Shown here: piece after piece, positions 42,582 to 51,154 of the stretch
Layout of the letters: the number at the start of each line of letters is the position of its first letter
How positions within the stretch are numbered: the first letter of the stretch is position 1
Assembly (NCBI GenBank): GCA_002423435.1
Contig: DIWE01000033.1
Span: 1 to 64,000 of the forward strand
Source: Clostridiales bacterium UBA6114
GTDB taxonomy: Bacteria; Bacillota; Clostridia; Oscillospirales; Butyricicoccaceae
Direction of reading: 5' to 3'
Length of the DNA: 64,000 nucleotides
The notes under the pieces: generated by a model
What the model was told of the DNA's origin: nothing
Database searches by the model: none
Seen by the model: only the letters and a program-made list of their open reading frames with translations
Made by a program: the position numbers and the translations under genes

Positions 42582-43922
42582 TTAATCTGCCTCCCGAGAG
42601 TTTGTATGATTCCGAAAAAAATCGTCCAGCACCGAAATCATATAATCGAGCTTTTCCTCGTCGAGGCCGGGATACACCCCGAGGAAAAACGTGCCCTCCG
42701 CGATTTTATCCGTATTTGTAAGCGCTCCGCCGACGCGGTGCAAGATGTCCCTGTAGCCCGGCTGCCTTAAGATATTGCCGCCGAACAGCATCCTGGTCTC
42801 GATCCTTTTCGATTCGAGATAAGAGACGATCTCTTTTCTTGAAAATGGGGCCTCCTCGCGTACTGTGACCGGGAGCGCAAACCACGACGGGTCCGCCTTT
42901 TCATAAGCGCGCGGCAGAATCAGAAAGTCCTTGTGCTCCTTTAACGCGTTGTAAAGCGCGCTGAAATTCCGCTTTCGTTTTTCGGTGAAGGCGGGCAGCT
43001 TTTTAAGCTGCTCGACGCCGATTGCGCACTGGAGGTCGAGCGGCTTTAGGTTGTAGCCGATATTGCTGTAGACATATTTATGGTCATATCCGTCGGGCAG
43101 GCCTTCAAATTTATGAGAAAACCTGCGGCCGCACGCGCCGTCCGGGTTTTTCTCGCCCGTCCTGCAAAAGCACGCCCTGCCCCAGTCCCGGATCGACAAC
43201 GCCTCCTTATAAAGCTCCGGGTTGTCGGTGAGCACTGCGCCGCCCTCGCCCGTCGTAATGTGGTGCGCCGCATAGAAGCTGTATGTCGACAGGTCGCCAA
43301 AGGTGCCGCAGAGCTTCCCGCCGTAGCGGGAATCGAGCGCGTCGCAGGTGTCCTCAACGACAAACAAATCGTGTCTTTTCGCAATCGACATGATCCGGTC
43401 CATTTCGGCGGGGTTTCCGAGGGTGTGGGCGAACATGACCGCCCTCGTTTTTTCCGAGAGCGCCTCCTCGATTTTCTTAGCGTCGATATTGTAGGTGTCC
43501 GCCTCGACGTCGACAAACACCGGGACAAGCCCGTTCTGGATGATCGGATTTAAGGTGGTCGGGAAGGCCGCCGCCGTTGTGACGACCTCGTCGCCTTTAT
43601 TCAGGTGTCCGCTGAAATTTTTCGAGCACAGGGCGCTTACGGCGAGGAGGTTTGCCGAGGAACCGGAGTTTGCCATAACGCCGTACTTCATACCCTGATA
43701 GCCGCAAAGGCTTTTGGTAAACTCGATGTCCTTTTCCCCGAGCGTCATCCAGAAGTCGAGCGCGCTCGAAATCAGCGCCTGCATCTCCTTTTCATCGAAG
43801 ACCCTGCCGGCGTAGTGTACCCTGTCGAGCCCCGGGACGAATTTCCTTCCCGCCTCGCGCGAAGCGTAAAGCTCGCCGACCCGCTCTAGGATTTCCGCCC
43901 TGATCTCATTTTCCGTTTTCAT
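42582..43922 (-). CDS. rfbH: CDP-4-keto-6-deoxyglucose 3-dehydrase (E1, RfbH/DdhC type)
   Basis: The 446-residue protein has a DegT aminotransferase fold, but the PLP lysine is replaced by histidine in SFYAAHHITTGEGGAVL, the hallmark of E1-type PMP-dependent dehydrases. Cysteines in ACFCRTGEKNPDGACGRRF fit its [2Fe-2S] cluster. E1 removes the 3-hydroxyl from CDP-4-keto-6-deoxyglucose, with an E3 reductase supplying electrons; no E3 gene is seen in the window. The start overlaps or abuts the preceding DegT gene. Confidence 0.88.
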   Translation of the reverse strand: MKTENEIRAEILERVGELYASREAGRKFVPGLDRVHYAGRVFDEKEMQALISSALDFWMTLGEKDIEFTKSLCGYQGMKYGVMANSGSSANLLAVSALCSKNFSGHLNKGDEVVTTAAAFPTTLNPIIQNGLVPVFVDVEADTYNIDAKKIEEALSEKTRAVMFAHTLGNPAEMDRIMSIAKRHDLFVVEDTCDALDSRYGGKLCGTFGDLSTYSFYAAHHITTGEGGAVLTDNPELYKEALSIRDWGRACFCRTGEKNPDGACGRRFSHKFEGLPDGYDHKYVYSNIGYNLKPLDLQCAIGVEQLKKLPAFTEKRKRNFSALYNALKEHKDFLILPRAYEKADPSWFALPVTVREEAPFSRKEIVSYLESKRIETRMLFGGNILRQPGYRDILHRVGGALTNTDKIAEGTFFLGVYPGLDEEKLDYMISVLDDFFRNHTNSREAD

Positions 43923-43932
43923 GCCGCACCCC

Positions 43933-45036
43933 TTATCCGATCAGGCGTTTGATGCTTTCGCACACAAAGCTTACATCCCGCTTATTCAGGTTCGCGGCCG
44001 ACGGAAGCGAGATCCCCCGCCTTTCCACAAGCGCCGCGACCGGGTTTTCATATCTCTGCTCGAACACCGGAAACCGGCTCATCCTTGGAAACGCGGGGCG
44101 GCAGTGGATGTTCAGCGCCTTCAGCCCGCTTATGATCTCGTCTCTGTCCGCGACGATTTCGTCTGTGAGGAGCAGCGACGGATAGCAGTAGTTGCTTTTG
44201 CAGCCCTCCTTCTCCTTTACAAGCCGGATGCCGGGCGCGGAGGAGAGCCCCTGTTCGTACCAGCCGAAGATATCCCGTTTGATTTTCATCAGTTCCTCGA
44301 CCCGCAGAAGCTGCGAAAGCGCCAAAGACGCGGCGAGGTTTCCCATCGTGTACTGATAGCCCAGCATATCCGACCAGAAGACCGCCTCGGAATCGGTCCG
44401 GCCCATGGAGGAAAGAAGCTTCGCCCGCTCATAGATTTCTTCGTTGTCCGTTACGAGGATGCCGCCCTCCCCGCTGACCGCCATCTTGGCGCCCTGGAAG
44501 CTGAAACAGGCGACGTCGCCGAAGGTGCCGACCTTTCTCCCCTTGTACGTCGCGCCGAGCGCGGGCGCCGCGTCCTCGATGACGTACAGCCCGTTTTCCT
44601 TCGCGATTTTCATAATTTCGTCCATGCCCGCCGGATGCCCGAACGTATGGACGAGCATGATCGCCCTGGTTTTTTCGGTGATCGCCTTTCTCAAGCAGTC
44701 GGGGTCTATTGTCCAGGTTTCCGGCTCGATGTCCGCGAAAACGCATTTCGCGCCCGTGTAGGCGACGGCATACGCTGTCGCGACCCAGCTGAAATCGGTC
44801 ACGATTACCTCGTCGCCTTCTTTCAGGCCGATCGCCGCGCACGCAAGGTGCAGCGCCTGGGTGCAGCAGTGGGTTGCGAGCGCATATTTCACGCCGAGGT
44901 AATCGGCAAACGTCTTCTCCAGCTTTTTAACGTGCATATCGTAATTTTCGTACCAGCCGTTTTTTAACGCGTCCATGACGGAATCGATCTCCCGATCGGT
45001 GATCGACGGTCCGGCAAAGCTGATCCGTTTATTCAT
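43933..45036 (-). CDS. DegT/DnrJ/EryC1 sugar aminotransferase
   Basis: The 367-residue PLP enzyme has the lysine in FSFQGAKMAVSGEGGILVTD. Other family blocks are YALATHCCTQALHLACAAIG, VIVTDFSWVATAYAVAYTGA and FADIEPETWTIDP. Such enzymes aminate 4-keto (or 3-keto) nucleotide sugars, for example to perosamine. The ATG at 45036 has GGAGG; the leader is duplicated upstream (see repeat). In this cluster it may aminate a CDP-keto sugar, or a different sugar for the same glycan. Confidence 0.87.
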   Translation of the reverse strand: MNKRISFAGPSITDREIDSVMDALKNGWYENYDMHVKKLEKTFADYLGVKYALATHCCTQALHLACAAIGLKEGDEVIVTDFSWVATAYAVAYTGAKCVFADIEPETWTIDPDCLRKAITEKTRAIMLVHTFGHPAGMDEIMKIAKENGLYVIEDAAPALGATYKGRKVGTFGDVACFSFQGAKMAVSGEGGILVTDNEEIYERAKLLSSMGRTDSEAVFWSDMLGYQYTMGNLAASLALSQLLRVEELMKIKRDIFGWYEQGLSSAPGIRLVKEKEGCKSNYCYPSLLLTDEIVADRDEIISGLKALNIHCRPAFPRMSRFPVFEQRYENPVAALVERRGISLPSAANLNKRDVSFVCESIKRLIG

Positions 45037-45038
45037 GG

Positions 45039-45193
45039 TAACCTCCATTCGCTCCGCGCACAATTAAGTCCTTAAAACCTCACAAGCGAATGGAGGTTAT
45101 TGGCATGTGCCACGGTTGCCGCTTTGAGGCGAGCGGCACGCCTTTAAATTGTTAGTGTGATTTCACACTAACCTCCATTCGCTCCGCGCACAA
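45039..45193. repeat. 25-bp direct repeat with an inverted copy, duplicating the DegT leader
   Basis: TAACCTCCATTCGCTCCGCG plus CACAA occurs at 45039-45063 and again at 45169-45193. GCGAATGGAGGTTA at 45086-45099 is an inverted partial copy. The first copy contains the DegT gene's ribosome binding site (GGAGGTTA on the minus strand). A hairpin GTTAGTGTG with CACACTAAC lies just left of the second copy (45151-45172). Confidence 0.75.
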
Positions 45194-45203
45194 ATCAATC
45201 ATT

Positions 45204-46355
45204 TCACTTTAAGATGAGCAGACGCTCGCAGGCTTCATTAAGCGCCGCGTCGCTTTTGGCATAGCAAAACCGGATCAGGCTTTCGCCCCCGCCTTCGCGG
45301 TAAAACGCGCCGCCCGGCACTCCCGCGACGCCCGTTTTGCCGAGCAGATACATCGCCTTTTCCTTGCTGTCGGAGCCGGGCAGGTTTTCACAGTCGGCCA
45401 GCACGTAATACGCGCCCTCCGGGACATAGGGAGTAAGCCCCGCTTTGCAAAGCGCCTCGCAGAATTTATCACGCTTTGCCTCAAAGCTTCTTTTAAGCTC
45501 CCCGTAATATTCGTCCGGCAGAGAAAAAACCGTCTCGGCGACCCCCTCCTGCAGGGGCGCGGGCGCGCAGACGTAGACAAGGTCGCTCGCGCAGCCGATG
45601 CGCGTGCAAAAGCGCTCGTCGCTTGCGCTGTATCCGATTCTCCAGCCCGTGATGCTGAATGTCTTGGAAAAGCCGGAGATCGTCACCACCCTGTCTTTTA
45701 TTTCCGGCATCGACCCTGGACTTATGTGCTCCCCGCCGTCATAGACGATATATTCGTAAATTTCGTCCGTAAGGATCAAAAGGTCGTGCCTTACGCAAAA
45801 ATCCGCGATCATCTGAAGCTCCTCGCGGGAGAGCACCTTTCCGGTCGGATTTGCCGGCGTGTTTATGATGATCGCCCTCGTTTTCCCGCTCACCTTCTTT
45901 TCGAGAAGGTCGAAGTCCACTCTCCATCCGGGCGGCGAGAGCCTCACGTAAACCGGCGTGAGGTCGAGCGCCAGAAGGGTGTATTCATGATACCCGTAGA
46001 ACGGCTCGAACAGCAAAACCTCGTCTCCCGGGTTAAACAGGGCGAGGCACGCGGAATAAAGCGCGCCCGTCGAGCCGCAGGTGACGACGATGTTTTTCTC
46101 CGGGTCGGCGCTGATCCGGTTAAACTTCGAAAGCTTTTCCGATATGGCACGCCGCAGCGATGAAAGGCCGTCAAAGCGCGTGTACTGGTTTACGCCGCCG
46201 TCAATGGCGGCCTTCGCGCCGCGCGCAAGGCCGGGCGGAAGCTTCAGGTCGCAGATCCCCTGGGCCATGTTGATCCCGTTTACCTTTTCGCATTCGACCG
46301 ACATGATGCGGATTTCCGATCTTTCGAGGTTTTTAAGCCTTCTGTTCGTTTCCAT
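45204..46355 (-). CDS. Class I/II pyridoxal-phosphate aminotransferase
   Basis: The 383-residue fold-type I enzyme has the PLP lysine in SGFSKTFSITGWRIGYSASD, NTPANPTGKVLSREEL, and a C-terminal arginine region ESLIRFCYAKSD. It transfers an amino group between an amino acid and a keto acid. Within the deoxysugar cluster it may make an amino acid substituent or modify the branched sugar, or it may be a general aspartate/alanine-type enzyme captured in the cluster. It lies four bases after the GNAT gene. Confidence 0.83.
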   Translation of the reverse strand: METNRRLKNLERSEIRIMSVECEKVNGINMAQGICDLKLPPGLARGAKAAIDGGVNQYTRFDGLSSLRRAISEKLSKFNRISADPEKNIVVTCGSTGALYSACLALFNPGDEVLLFEPFYGYHEYTLLALDLTPVYVRLSPPGWRVDFDLLEKKVSGKTRAIIINTPANPTGKVLSREELQMIADFCVRHDLLILTDEIYEYIVYDGGEHISPGSMPEIKDRVVTISGFSKTFSITGWRIGYSASDERFCTRIGCASDLVYVCAPAPLQEGVAETVFSLPDEYYGELKRSFEAKRDKFCEALCKAGLTPYVPEGAYYVLADCENLPGSDSKEKAMYLLGKTGVAGVPGGAFYREGGGESLIRFCYAKSDAALNEACERLLILK

Positions 46356-46359
46356 AGCG

Positions 46360-47058
46360 TCAGATTCCCTTGATTAAGAATTGTTCTTTCCATCGGTCGA
46401 TATCGAGCCGCATTTCGGTGTAATACCGCCCGGCTTCTTCGCCGCAGCCCTCCGGCGCGATTTCCCATTTCTCCTCGTCGGACGCCTTTACAAGGACGAG
46501 CGGGATTTCCCCGACCTTGCAAAAGCCGAATTTCTCATAAAAGCGGATGGCCTGCCGATTATCGGAGAAGACCTTTAGAAGAATTTTTTCAAGGTGCAGC
46601 TCACGGATACCCCAGTAAACAAGGGAATGCATCGAGAACGTCATAAGCCCGGGGAGAAGGTTTTTTACCCCCCGCAGCACGGCGTCGATTTCGCAGCTTT
46701 TCTCCGCAAAGTCAAAGGAGGAGAAGCCGATATGCCCCAAAAACCCGCCGTTTAGGCACATGATCAAAAAAAGAAGCCGGTCGTCCCTGCCGATCACATA
46801 TTGACTGAGCCAGTTTTCCGTCCGCTCGACGGTCGGCTCAAAGGTCCCCGTGGAAATCGTCGGGTTTTCCTCCCGCCATTTTGTAAGAAGCATCGGACAC
46901 TCCGGAAGCGTCGTCTTAAAATCCGCCGTAATCGGCCTTAAATACGCGCAAAGCTTGCCTTCGTCTCCGTAAACCGGGATGCACTTAAGCGGCTCAAACC
47001 GCTCTTTGCATTTATACCGGTCAAAGGTATCCTTAATAAATGTCGAATAGTCCTGCAA
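46360..47058 (-). CDS. GNAT-family N-acetyltransferase-like protein
   Basis: The 232-residue protein has a GNAT core in its second half: FLIMCLNGGFLGHIGFSSFD, VLRGVKNLLPGLMTFSMHSL (acetyl-CoA loop region, imperfect) and SDNRQAIRFYEKFGFCKVGE, which is the typical C-terminal block. It probably acylates an amino group on a sugar or amino acid. Start: TTG at 47058 with GGAGG ten bases ahead. The specific substrate is unknown. Confidence 0.78.
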   Translation of the reverse strand: MQDYSTFIKDTFDRYKCKERFEPLKCIPVYGDEGKLCAYLRPITADFKTTLPECPMLLTKWREENPTISTGTFEPTVERTENWLSQYVIGRDDRLLFLIMCLNGGFLGHIGFSSFDFAEKSCEIDAVLRGVKNLLPGLMTFSMHSLVYWGIRELHLEKILLKVFSDNRQAIRFYEKFGFCKVGEIPLVLVKASDEEKWEIAPEGCGEEAGRYYTEMRLDIDRWKEQFLIKGI

Positions 47059-47080
47059 TTTTATTTCACCTCCGCGTTAC

Positions 47081-48793
47081 TTAAATCATGTTTTCAAAAA
47101 ATTCCGCCCGGTCCAAAAGCGGTTCCTGGTCCTCGATGGGCCGCCCCACGGCCAGCTTCGGAAAGACGTACGTGTGCTGCGGAAGACGGACGCCGATCAC
47201 GGCGGCCGCCCTTTCCCCGATGATCTCCCCGATTTCCGAAAGCTCTTTCGGGTTCTCAACCGATTTCGAAAAAATTCCGTAGGCCCCGGCGATTTTGCAG
47301 AAATCGGGCGCGGTGTAGCCGGTCACCGTTCCCCCGTACCTCCCCTCGAAATACATCTCTTGGAAATGCCGGATCATGCCGAGGGCGCGGTTGTTCATAA
47401 CGATCATTTTGATTGGAATCCGATTCCTTTTTACAAGCTCCAGTTCCTGGATGTTCATCTGGAAGCCTCCGTCGCCGGAAAACGCGATCACGCTGCGCCC
47501 GGGCGCGGCGTAATGCGCGCCGACCGCCGCCGGCAGGGAAAAGCCCATCGCGCCCATGCCCCCCGACGTCAAAAGCCGCTGTCCCCTTTTCAGCTCAAAC
47601 GACTGCGCCGCCCACATCTGGTTTTGGCCGACGTCGAGGCAGATGATGTCGTCCTCCCCCGCCATCTTCGATATCTCGCGCACGATATAGTTCGGATTTT
47701 TAAAATCATCGGCGGAAAAGGACGGGTATTTCTCCCGATAACCTTTTACGGTTTTCAGCCAATCGTCGGTTTTTACCCTCGGCACCGCTTCGGGAGCCTC
47801 GCTTATGGCGCGGAGAAAATCGCCCGCGTCCATGCGGATGGACAGTTCATCCGGCTTTACCCGCCTTTTAAGCTCGTTTTCGTCGATATCCACCCGAATG
47901 AGCCTCGCGCGTCTTGCAAAGCTTTCGACGTCCGTTCCGGTCTGTCTCGAATCGAGGCGGGAGCCTAACGAAAGGATCAGATCGCTGTTAGCGAGCGCGA
48001 AATTCCCGTACCGGTTTCCGTACGCCCCGATCAGGCCGAAGGAGTTTTCGATCCCGGCGCAGGCGTCGAGCCCCATCAGCGAAGACACCACGGGGATGCC
48101 GGTTTTTTTCGCGAACCGTTCAAGAAGGGCGGACGCCTTTGCGGCGCGCACCCCGCCGCCCACAAGAATCACGGGGCGGACGGCATTTTCGATAAACTCC
48201 GCCGCGGCGGGAAGCCATGAGCAGTCGGCCGGCTCTTTTTCCGGCTCCTCATATCCGCTCAGGCGATCGGGGTCTATTTCCGCGCGCTGGATATCCATCG
48301 GGATGTCGAGCAGCACCGGGCCGGGCCTTTTGCTCTTCGCGACCGATATCGCCTTTTGCAGCTCATATTTAATCGTATCGGGCTCGGTTATCCGGACCGC
48401 GTATTTTGTGATCGGCTTTACGACGCTCACAATGTCCGTCTCCTGGAAGCCGAGCTGCCGGACGCTTAAATCCCCCTTGTATTCATAGGTATTGACCTGC
48501 CCTGTGATGTACAGGCAGGGCACGGAGTCGAAAAACGCGCTGCCGATGCCGGTGATCAGGTTCGTAGCACCCGGACCGCTCGTCGCAAACGCGACGCCGA
48601 TATCGTTTTTGATCCTGGCATACCCCTCGGCCGCGAAGGCCGCGGCCTGCTCATGGCAGGTGCCGACAAAGCCGATATCCTCCCTTTTGCAGAGCGAGTC
48701 TAAGATATGGGTGACCGCGCCGCCCGGATAGCCGAAGATGTGCGTGACGCCGTACTCCGCCAGAAAGGCCGCCAGATAGTCTGAAAGCTTCAT
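47081..48793 (-). CDS. Acetolactate synthase-like thiamine-diphosphate enzyme (possibly YerE-like)
   Basis: The 570-residue protein has the AHAS-type domains: the catalytic glutamate in GTCHEQAAAFAAEGYAR, FATSGPGATNLITGI, the middle domain VRPVILVGGGVRAAKASALL and the ThDP motif FSGDGGFQMNIQELELVKRN with VMNN. Its place between rfbG and the GNAT gene in a CDP-sugar cluster suggests a YerE-like role. YerE transfers an acetyl unit from pyruvate to CDP-4-keto-3,6-dideoxyglucose, making a branched-chain sugar. No small regulatory AHAS subunit is near, which argues against branched amino acid synthesis. ATG at 48793 overlaps rfbG by four bases. Confidence 0.8.
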   Translation of the reverse strand: MKLSDYLAAFLAEYGVTHIFGYPGGAVTHILDSLCKREDIGFVGTCHEQAAAFAAEGYARIKNDIGVAFATSGPGATNLITGIGSAFFDSVPCLYITGQVNTYEYKGDLSVRQLGFQETDIVSVVKPITKYAVRITEPDTIKYELQKAISVAKSKRPGPVLLDIPMDIQRAEIDPDRLSGYEEPEKEPADCSWLPAAAEFIENAVRPVILVGGGVRAAKASALLERFAKKTGIPVVSSLMGLDACAGIENSFGLIGAYGNRYGNFALANSDLILSLGSRLDSRQTGTDVESFARRARLIRVDIDENELKRRVKPDELSIRMDAGDFLRAISEAPEAVPRVKTDDWLKTVKGYREKYPSFSADDFKNPNYIVREISKMAGEDDIICLDVGQNQMWAAQSFELKRGQRLLTSGGMGAMGFSLPAAVGAHYAAPGRSVIAFSGDGGFQMNIQELELVKRNRIPIKMIVMNNRALGMIRHFQEMYFEGRYGGTVTGYTAPDFCKIAGAYGIFSKSVENPKELSEIGEIIGERAAAVIGVRLPQHTYVFPKLAVGRPIEDQEPLLDRAEFFENMI

Positions 48794-49890
48794 ATTCCCT
48801 CCGCTTTTGTCGCCGGTATCAGTTTTTGGCAGTAATCGTCGATCTGTTTTCGGCACAACGAGTATTTATCCCCATCCGAGCGGTACCAGAAAACCGTGCT
48901 CTCGACCGCCTCGCGAAGGCTGAGCCTCGGCATCCAGCGCAATAACGTCTTCGCTTTCGTGCAATCCAGGCTTAAAAATCCCGCCTCATGCGGCGCGTTC
49001 TTGTTTTCCGACAAAAGCCATTCTCCGCCTCCCCACGCATCGATCACCATTTTCACGACTTCCCTGACCGGTGAAATGGAGGCAAAGTCGGGGCCGAAGT
49101 TAAACGCCGTACCGAAGCGTGCTGCGTCGCTTTGCATTAAAGACGCCAAAAGGAGATACCCGTAAAGCGGTTCGAGCACGTGCTGCCACGGCCGGACCGC
49201 GTCCGGGTTTCTGACCTCGACCGGCCTTTCCTCCGAAAGCGCCTTGATGCAGTCCGGGATAATCCTGTCGGGAGAGTAGTCGCCCCCTCCGATCACATTG
49301 CCCGCCCGGACGGAGGCGATCGCTTTTTTGTGCCGCTCGAAATCGTTCGGGTTAAAAAAAGAATTCCGGTAGGACGAGATCAAAAGCTCCGCGCAGCCCT
49401 TGCTCGCGCTGTACGGGTCAAAGCCTCCGACAGGATCGCTCTCCCGGTACCCCCAAAGCTGTTCTTTGTTCTCGTAGCATTTGTCCGAAGTAATCAAAAC
49501 CCCGACCTTCACAGACGGCGAGCTCCTGATGCACTCGAGAACATTGAGCGTCCCCATCACATTTGTCTCAAAGGTCTCGGCCGGATTTAAGTACGAATGC
49601 CGGACGAGCGGCTGGGCGGCCATGTGGAAGACAATCTCGGGGCTCTGCGCGTCAAACACCTTTTTCAGTTTTTGAAGGTCGCGGATATCCCCGCGGATAT
49701 CGATAAGCTTTTCGGAGAGCCCGGAGACGACAAAATTGTCGTCTTTTGTCCTCGGGTCTTTCGCATACCCGATCACCTTCGCGCCGAGCGCAAGAAGCCA
49801 TACGGAAAGCCACGACCCTTTAAATCCGGTGTGCCCCGTTATCAGCACGTTCTTTCCCTGAAAAAAACCGCCAAACATGGAAGTATCCAT
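48790..49890 (-). CDS. rfbG: CDP-glucose 4,6-dehydratase
   Basis: The protein of about 366 residues belongs to the extended SDR family: the NAD-binding VLITGHTGFKGSWLSVWLLA, the active-site YSASKGCAELLISSY, and LITSDKCYENKEQLWGYRES. The last block is typical of RfbG. It converts CDP-glucose to CDP-4-keto-6-deoxyglucose. The ATG at 49890 overlaps the rfbF stop (TGATG), a sign of coupled translation; the ATG at 49878 is an alternative. Confidence 0.9.
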   Translation of the reverse strand: MDTSMFGGFFQGKNVLITGHTGFKGSWLSVWLLALGAKVIGYAKDPRTKDDNFVVSGLSEKLIDIRGDIRDLQKLKKVFDAQSPEIVFHMAAQPLVRHSYLNPAETFETNVMGTLNVLECIRSSPSVKVGVLITSDKCYENKEQLWGYRESDPVGGFDPYSASKGCAELLISSYRNSFFNPNDFERHKKAIASVRAGNVIGGGDYSPDRIIPDCIKALSEERPVEVRNPDAVRPWQHVLEPLYGYLLLASLMQSDAARFGTAFNFGPDFASISPVREVVKMVIDAWGGGEWLLSENKNAPHEAGFLSLDCTKAKTLLRWMPRLSLREAVESTVFWYRSDGDKYSLCRKQIDDYCQKLIPATKAEGI

Positions 49891-50660
49891 CAATCCCACG
49901 ACTTCCACGGGCATTTCCCCGAATTCCAAAGCTCGCCGACCCTCTCAATATCCTTGAAGGTGTCGACGGCGGTCCAGAAGCCGTCGTGCCTGTACACGCA
50001 AAGCTCATTGTCGGCGGCGAGGCTCCGAAGGGGCTCCTGCTCGAAGGAGCAGTCGGCGTCCGGGATATAGTCGAACACCTTTTTGTCGAGCACCATGAAT
50101 CCGCCGTTGATCATGTCCTCCAGCACGGGTTTTTCGCGAAACGCGGTGACCTCGTCGTTTTTGACGTCCATAACGCCGAACGGCGAGATCGGGTGCACGC
50201 CCGTCAGGGTCGCGAGCTTTCCCTTTGCGTTGTGGAACGCGAAAAGCCTGTTCAAGTTCAAATCGCTCAGGCCGTCCCCGTAAGTAAACAGGAACGTGTC
50301 GCCGTCAATGTATTTCTGAACCTTTTTGAGCCTTCCCCCCGTCAGCGTTTCCTGACCCGTGTCGACAATCGTGATCTTCCAGTTTTCGTCTCCCTGGGTA
50401 TGGTACCGGATGCTCGCGGCCTTACTTAGGTTAAGGGTAAAATCGTTGTTTCTCCAGAACATCTCCATAAAGTACTGCTTGATCATATATCCCTTATATC
50501 CCACGCACAGGATAAAATCGTTGAACCCGTAGTGGGAATAGATCTTCATAATATGCCAGATCATCGGCTTTTCGCCGATTTCGACCAGAGGCTTGGGCCT
50601 AAATTCGGTTTCCTCCCTCATCCGGGTCCCCTTGCCGCCGCACAATATCACCGTTTGCAT
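49890..50660 (-). CDS. rfbF: Glucose-1-phosphate cytidylyltransferase
   Basis: The 256-residue nucleotidyltransferase has the signature ILCGGKGTRMREETEFRPKP followed by LVEIGEKPMIWHIM, and SFEQEPLRSLAADNELCVYR near the end. It makes CDP-glucose from CTP and glucose-1-phosphate, the first step of the CDP-deoxysugar path. It is the first gene of the minus-strand cluster (rfbF-rfbG-ThDP enzyme-GNAT-aminotransferases-rfbH-GT2). Confidence 0.92.
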   Translation of the reverse strand: MQTVILCGGKGTRMREETEFRPKPLVEIGEKPMIWHIMKIYSHYGFNDFILCVGYKGYMIKQYFMEMFWRNNDFTLNLSKAASIRYHTQGDENWKITIVDTGQETLTGGRLKKVQKYIDGDTFLFTYGDGLSDLNLNRLFAFHNAKGKLATLTGVHPISPFGVMDVKNDEVTAFREKPVLEDMINGGFMVLDKKVFDYIPDADCSFEQEPLRSLAADNELCVYRHDGFWTAVDTFKDIERVGELWNSGKCPWKSWD

Positions 50661-50795
50661 TTGATCGCCCCTCGCCTAAGCATTTTAGGGCGACACCATC
50701 GCCCTAATAACAATATATCGTGCGGCGCTGTTTCTGTGCTTGTTCATTAGAAGGCGCGGCCCGGAATATCCGGGAAAAGCAGAAAAGCATAAAAA

Positions 50796-51080
50796 AAGTC
50801 CGAGGTAAAAACCTCGGACACAGATTGTAGACAAAGTATCTACAGGGATTGTGAAGGGGTCGGAACCCCTTCACTTTTGATTTGTCCGAAACCGGACATG
50901 CGCCGGTGGAGGACACACCGGACAAAACACATGTGTTTTGTCCGCGCCTGGGGGGGAGCCTCCCGGGGTCCCCAACAAAATTTATTTTGTTGGGGTGGGT
51001 CATGGGGGAATTGGATTCCCCCTCGAAAGGCTGTCGACTTTGTCGACAGCCTCAAGTCCGAGGTAAAAACCTCGGACATA
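50796..51080. repeat. Cluster of about ten consecutive hairpins bounded by a duplicated hairpin
   Basis: The outer pair are identical: GTCCGAGGT with ACCTCGGAC around AAAA, at 50797-50818 and again near 51057-51078. Inside are, in order: TGTAGA with TCTACA, GTGAAGGGGT with ACCCCTTCAC-type arms, GTCCG with CGGAC, CCGGACAAAACACA with TGTGTTTTGTCCG, CCCCAACAAAAT with ATTTTGTTGGGG, GGGGGAAT with ATTCCCCC, and GGCTGTCGA with TCGACAGCC. The last motif parallels GAGTGTCG..CGACACTC in the 17985-18287 cluster. No frame is coding. Confidence 0.82.
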
Positions 51081-51154
51081 AAGCCGATGCTTAGCAATGA
51101 TCGCGGGGAATTGCAATCAGATAAGCGCTTTTGCCATCCCATTTTTACGATGGC

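Noticed and set aside
43921..44967. 348-codon plus-strand frame
   Set aside because: Shadow of the DegT aminotransferase gene on the other strand.
47081..48793. Housekeeping acetolactate synthase for branched amino acids
   Set aside because: No ilvN, ilvC or ilvD is adjacent and the gene is translationally coupled to rfbG, so a sugar role is preferred, though not proven.
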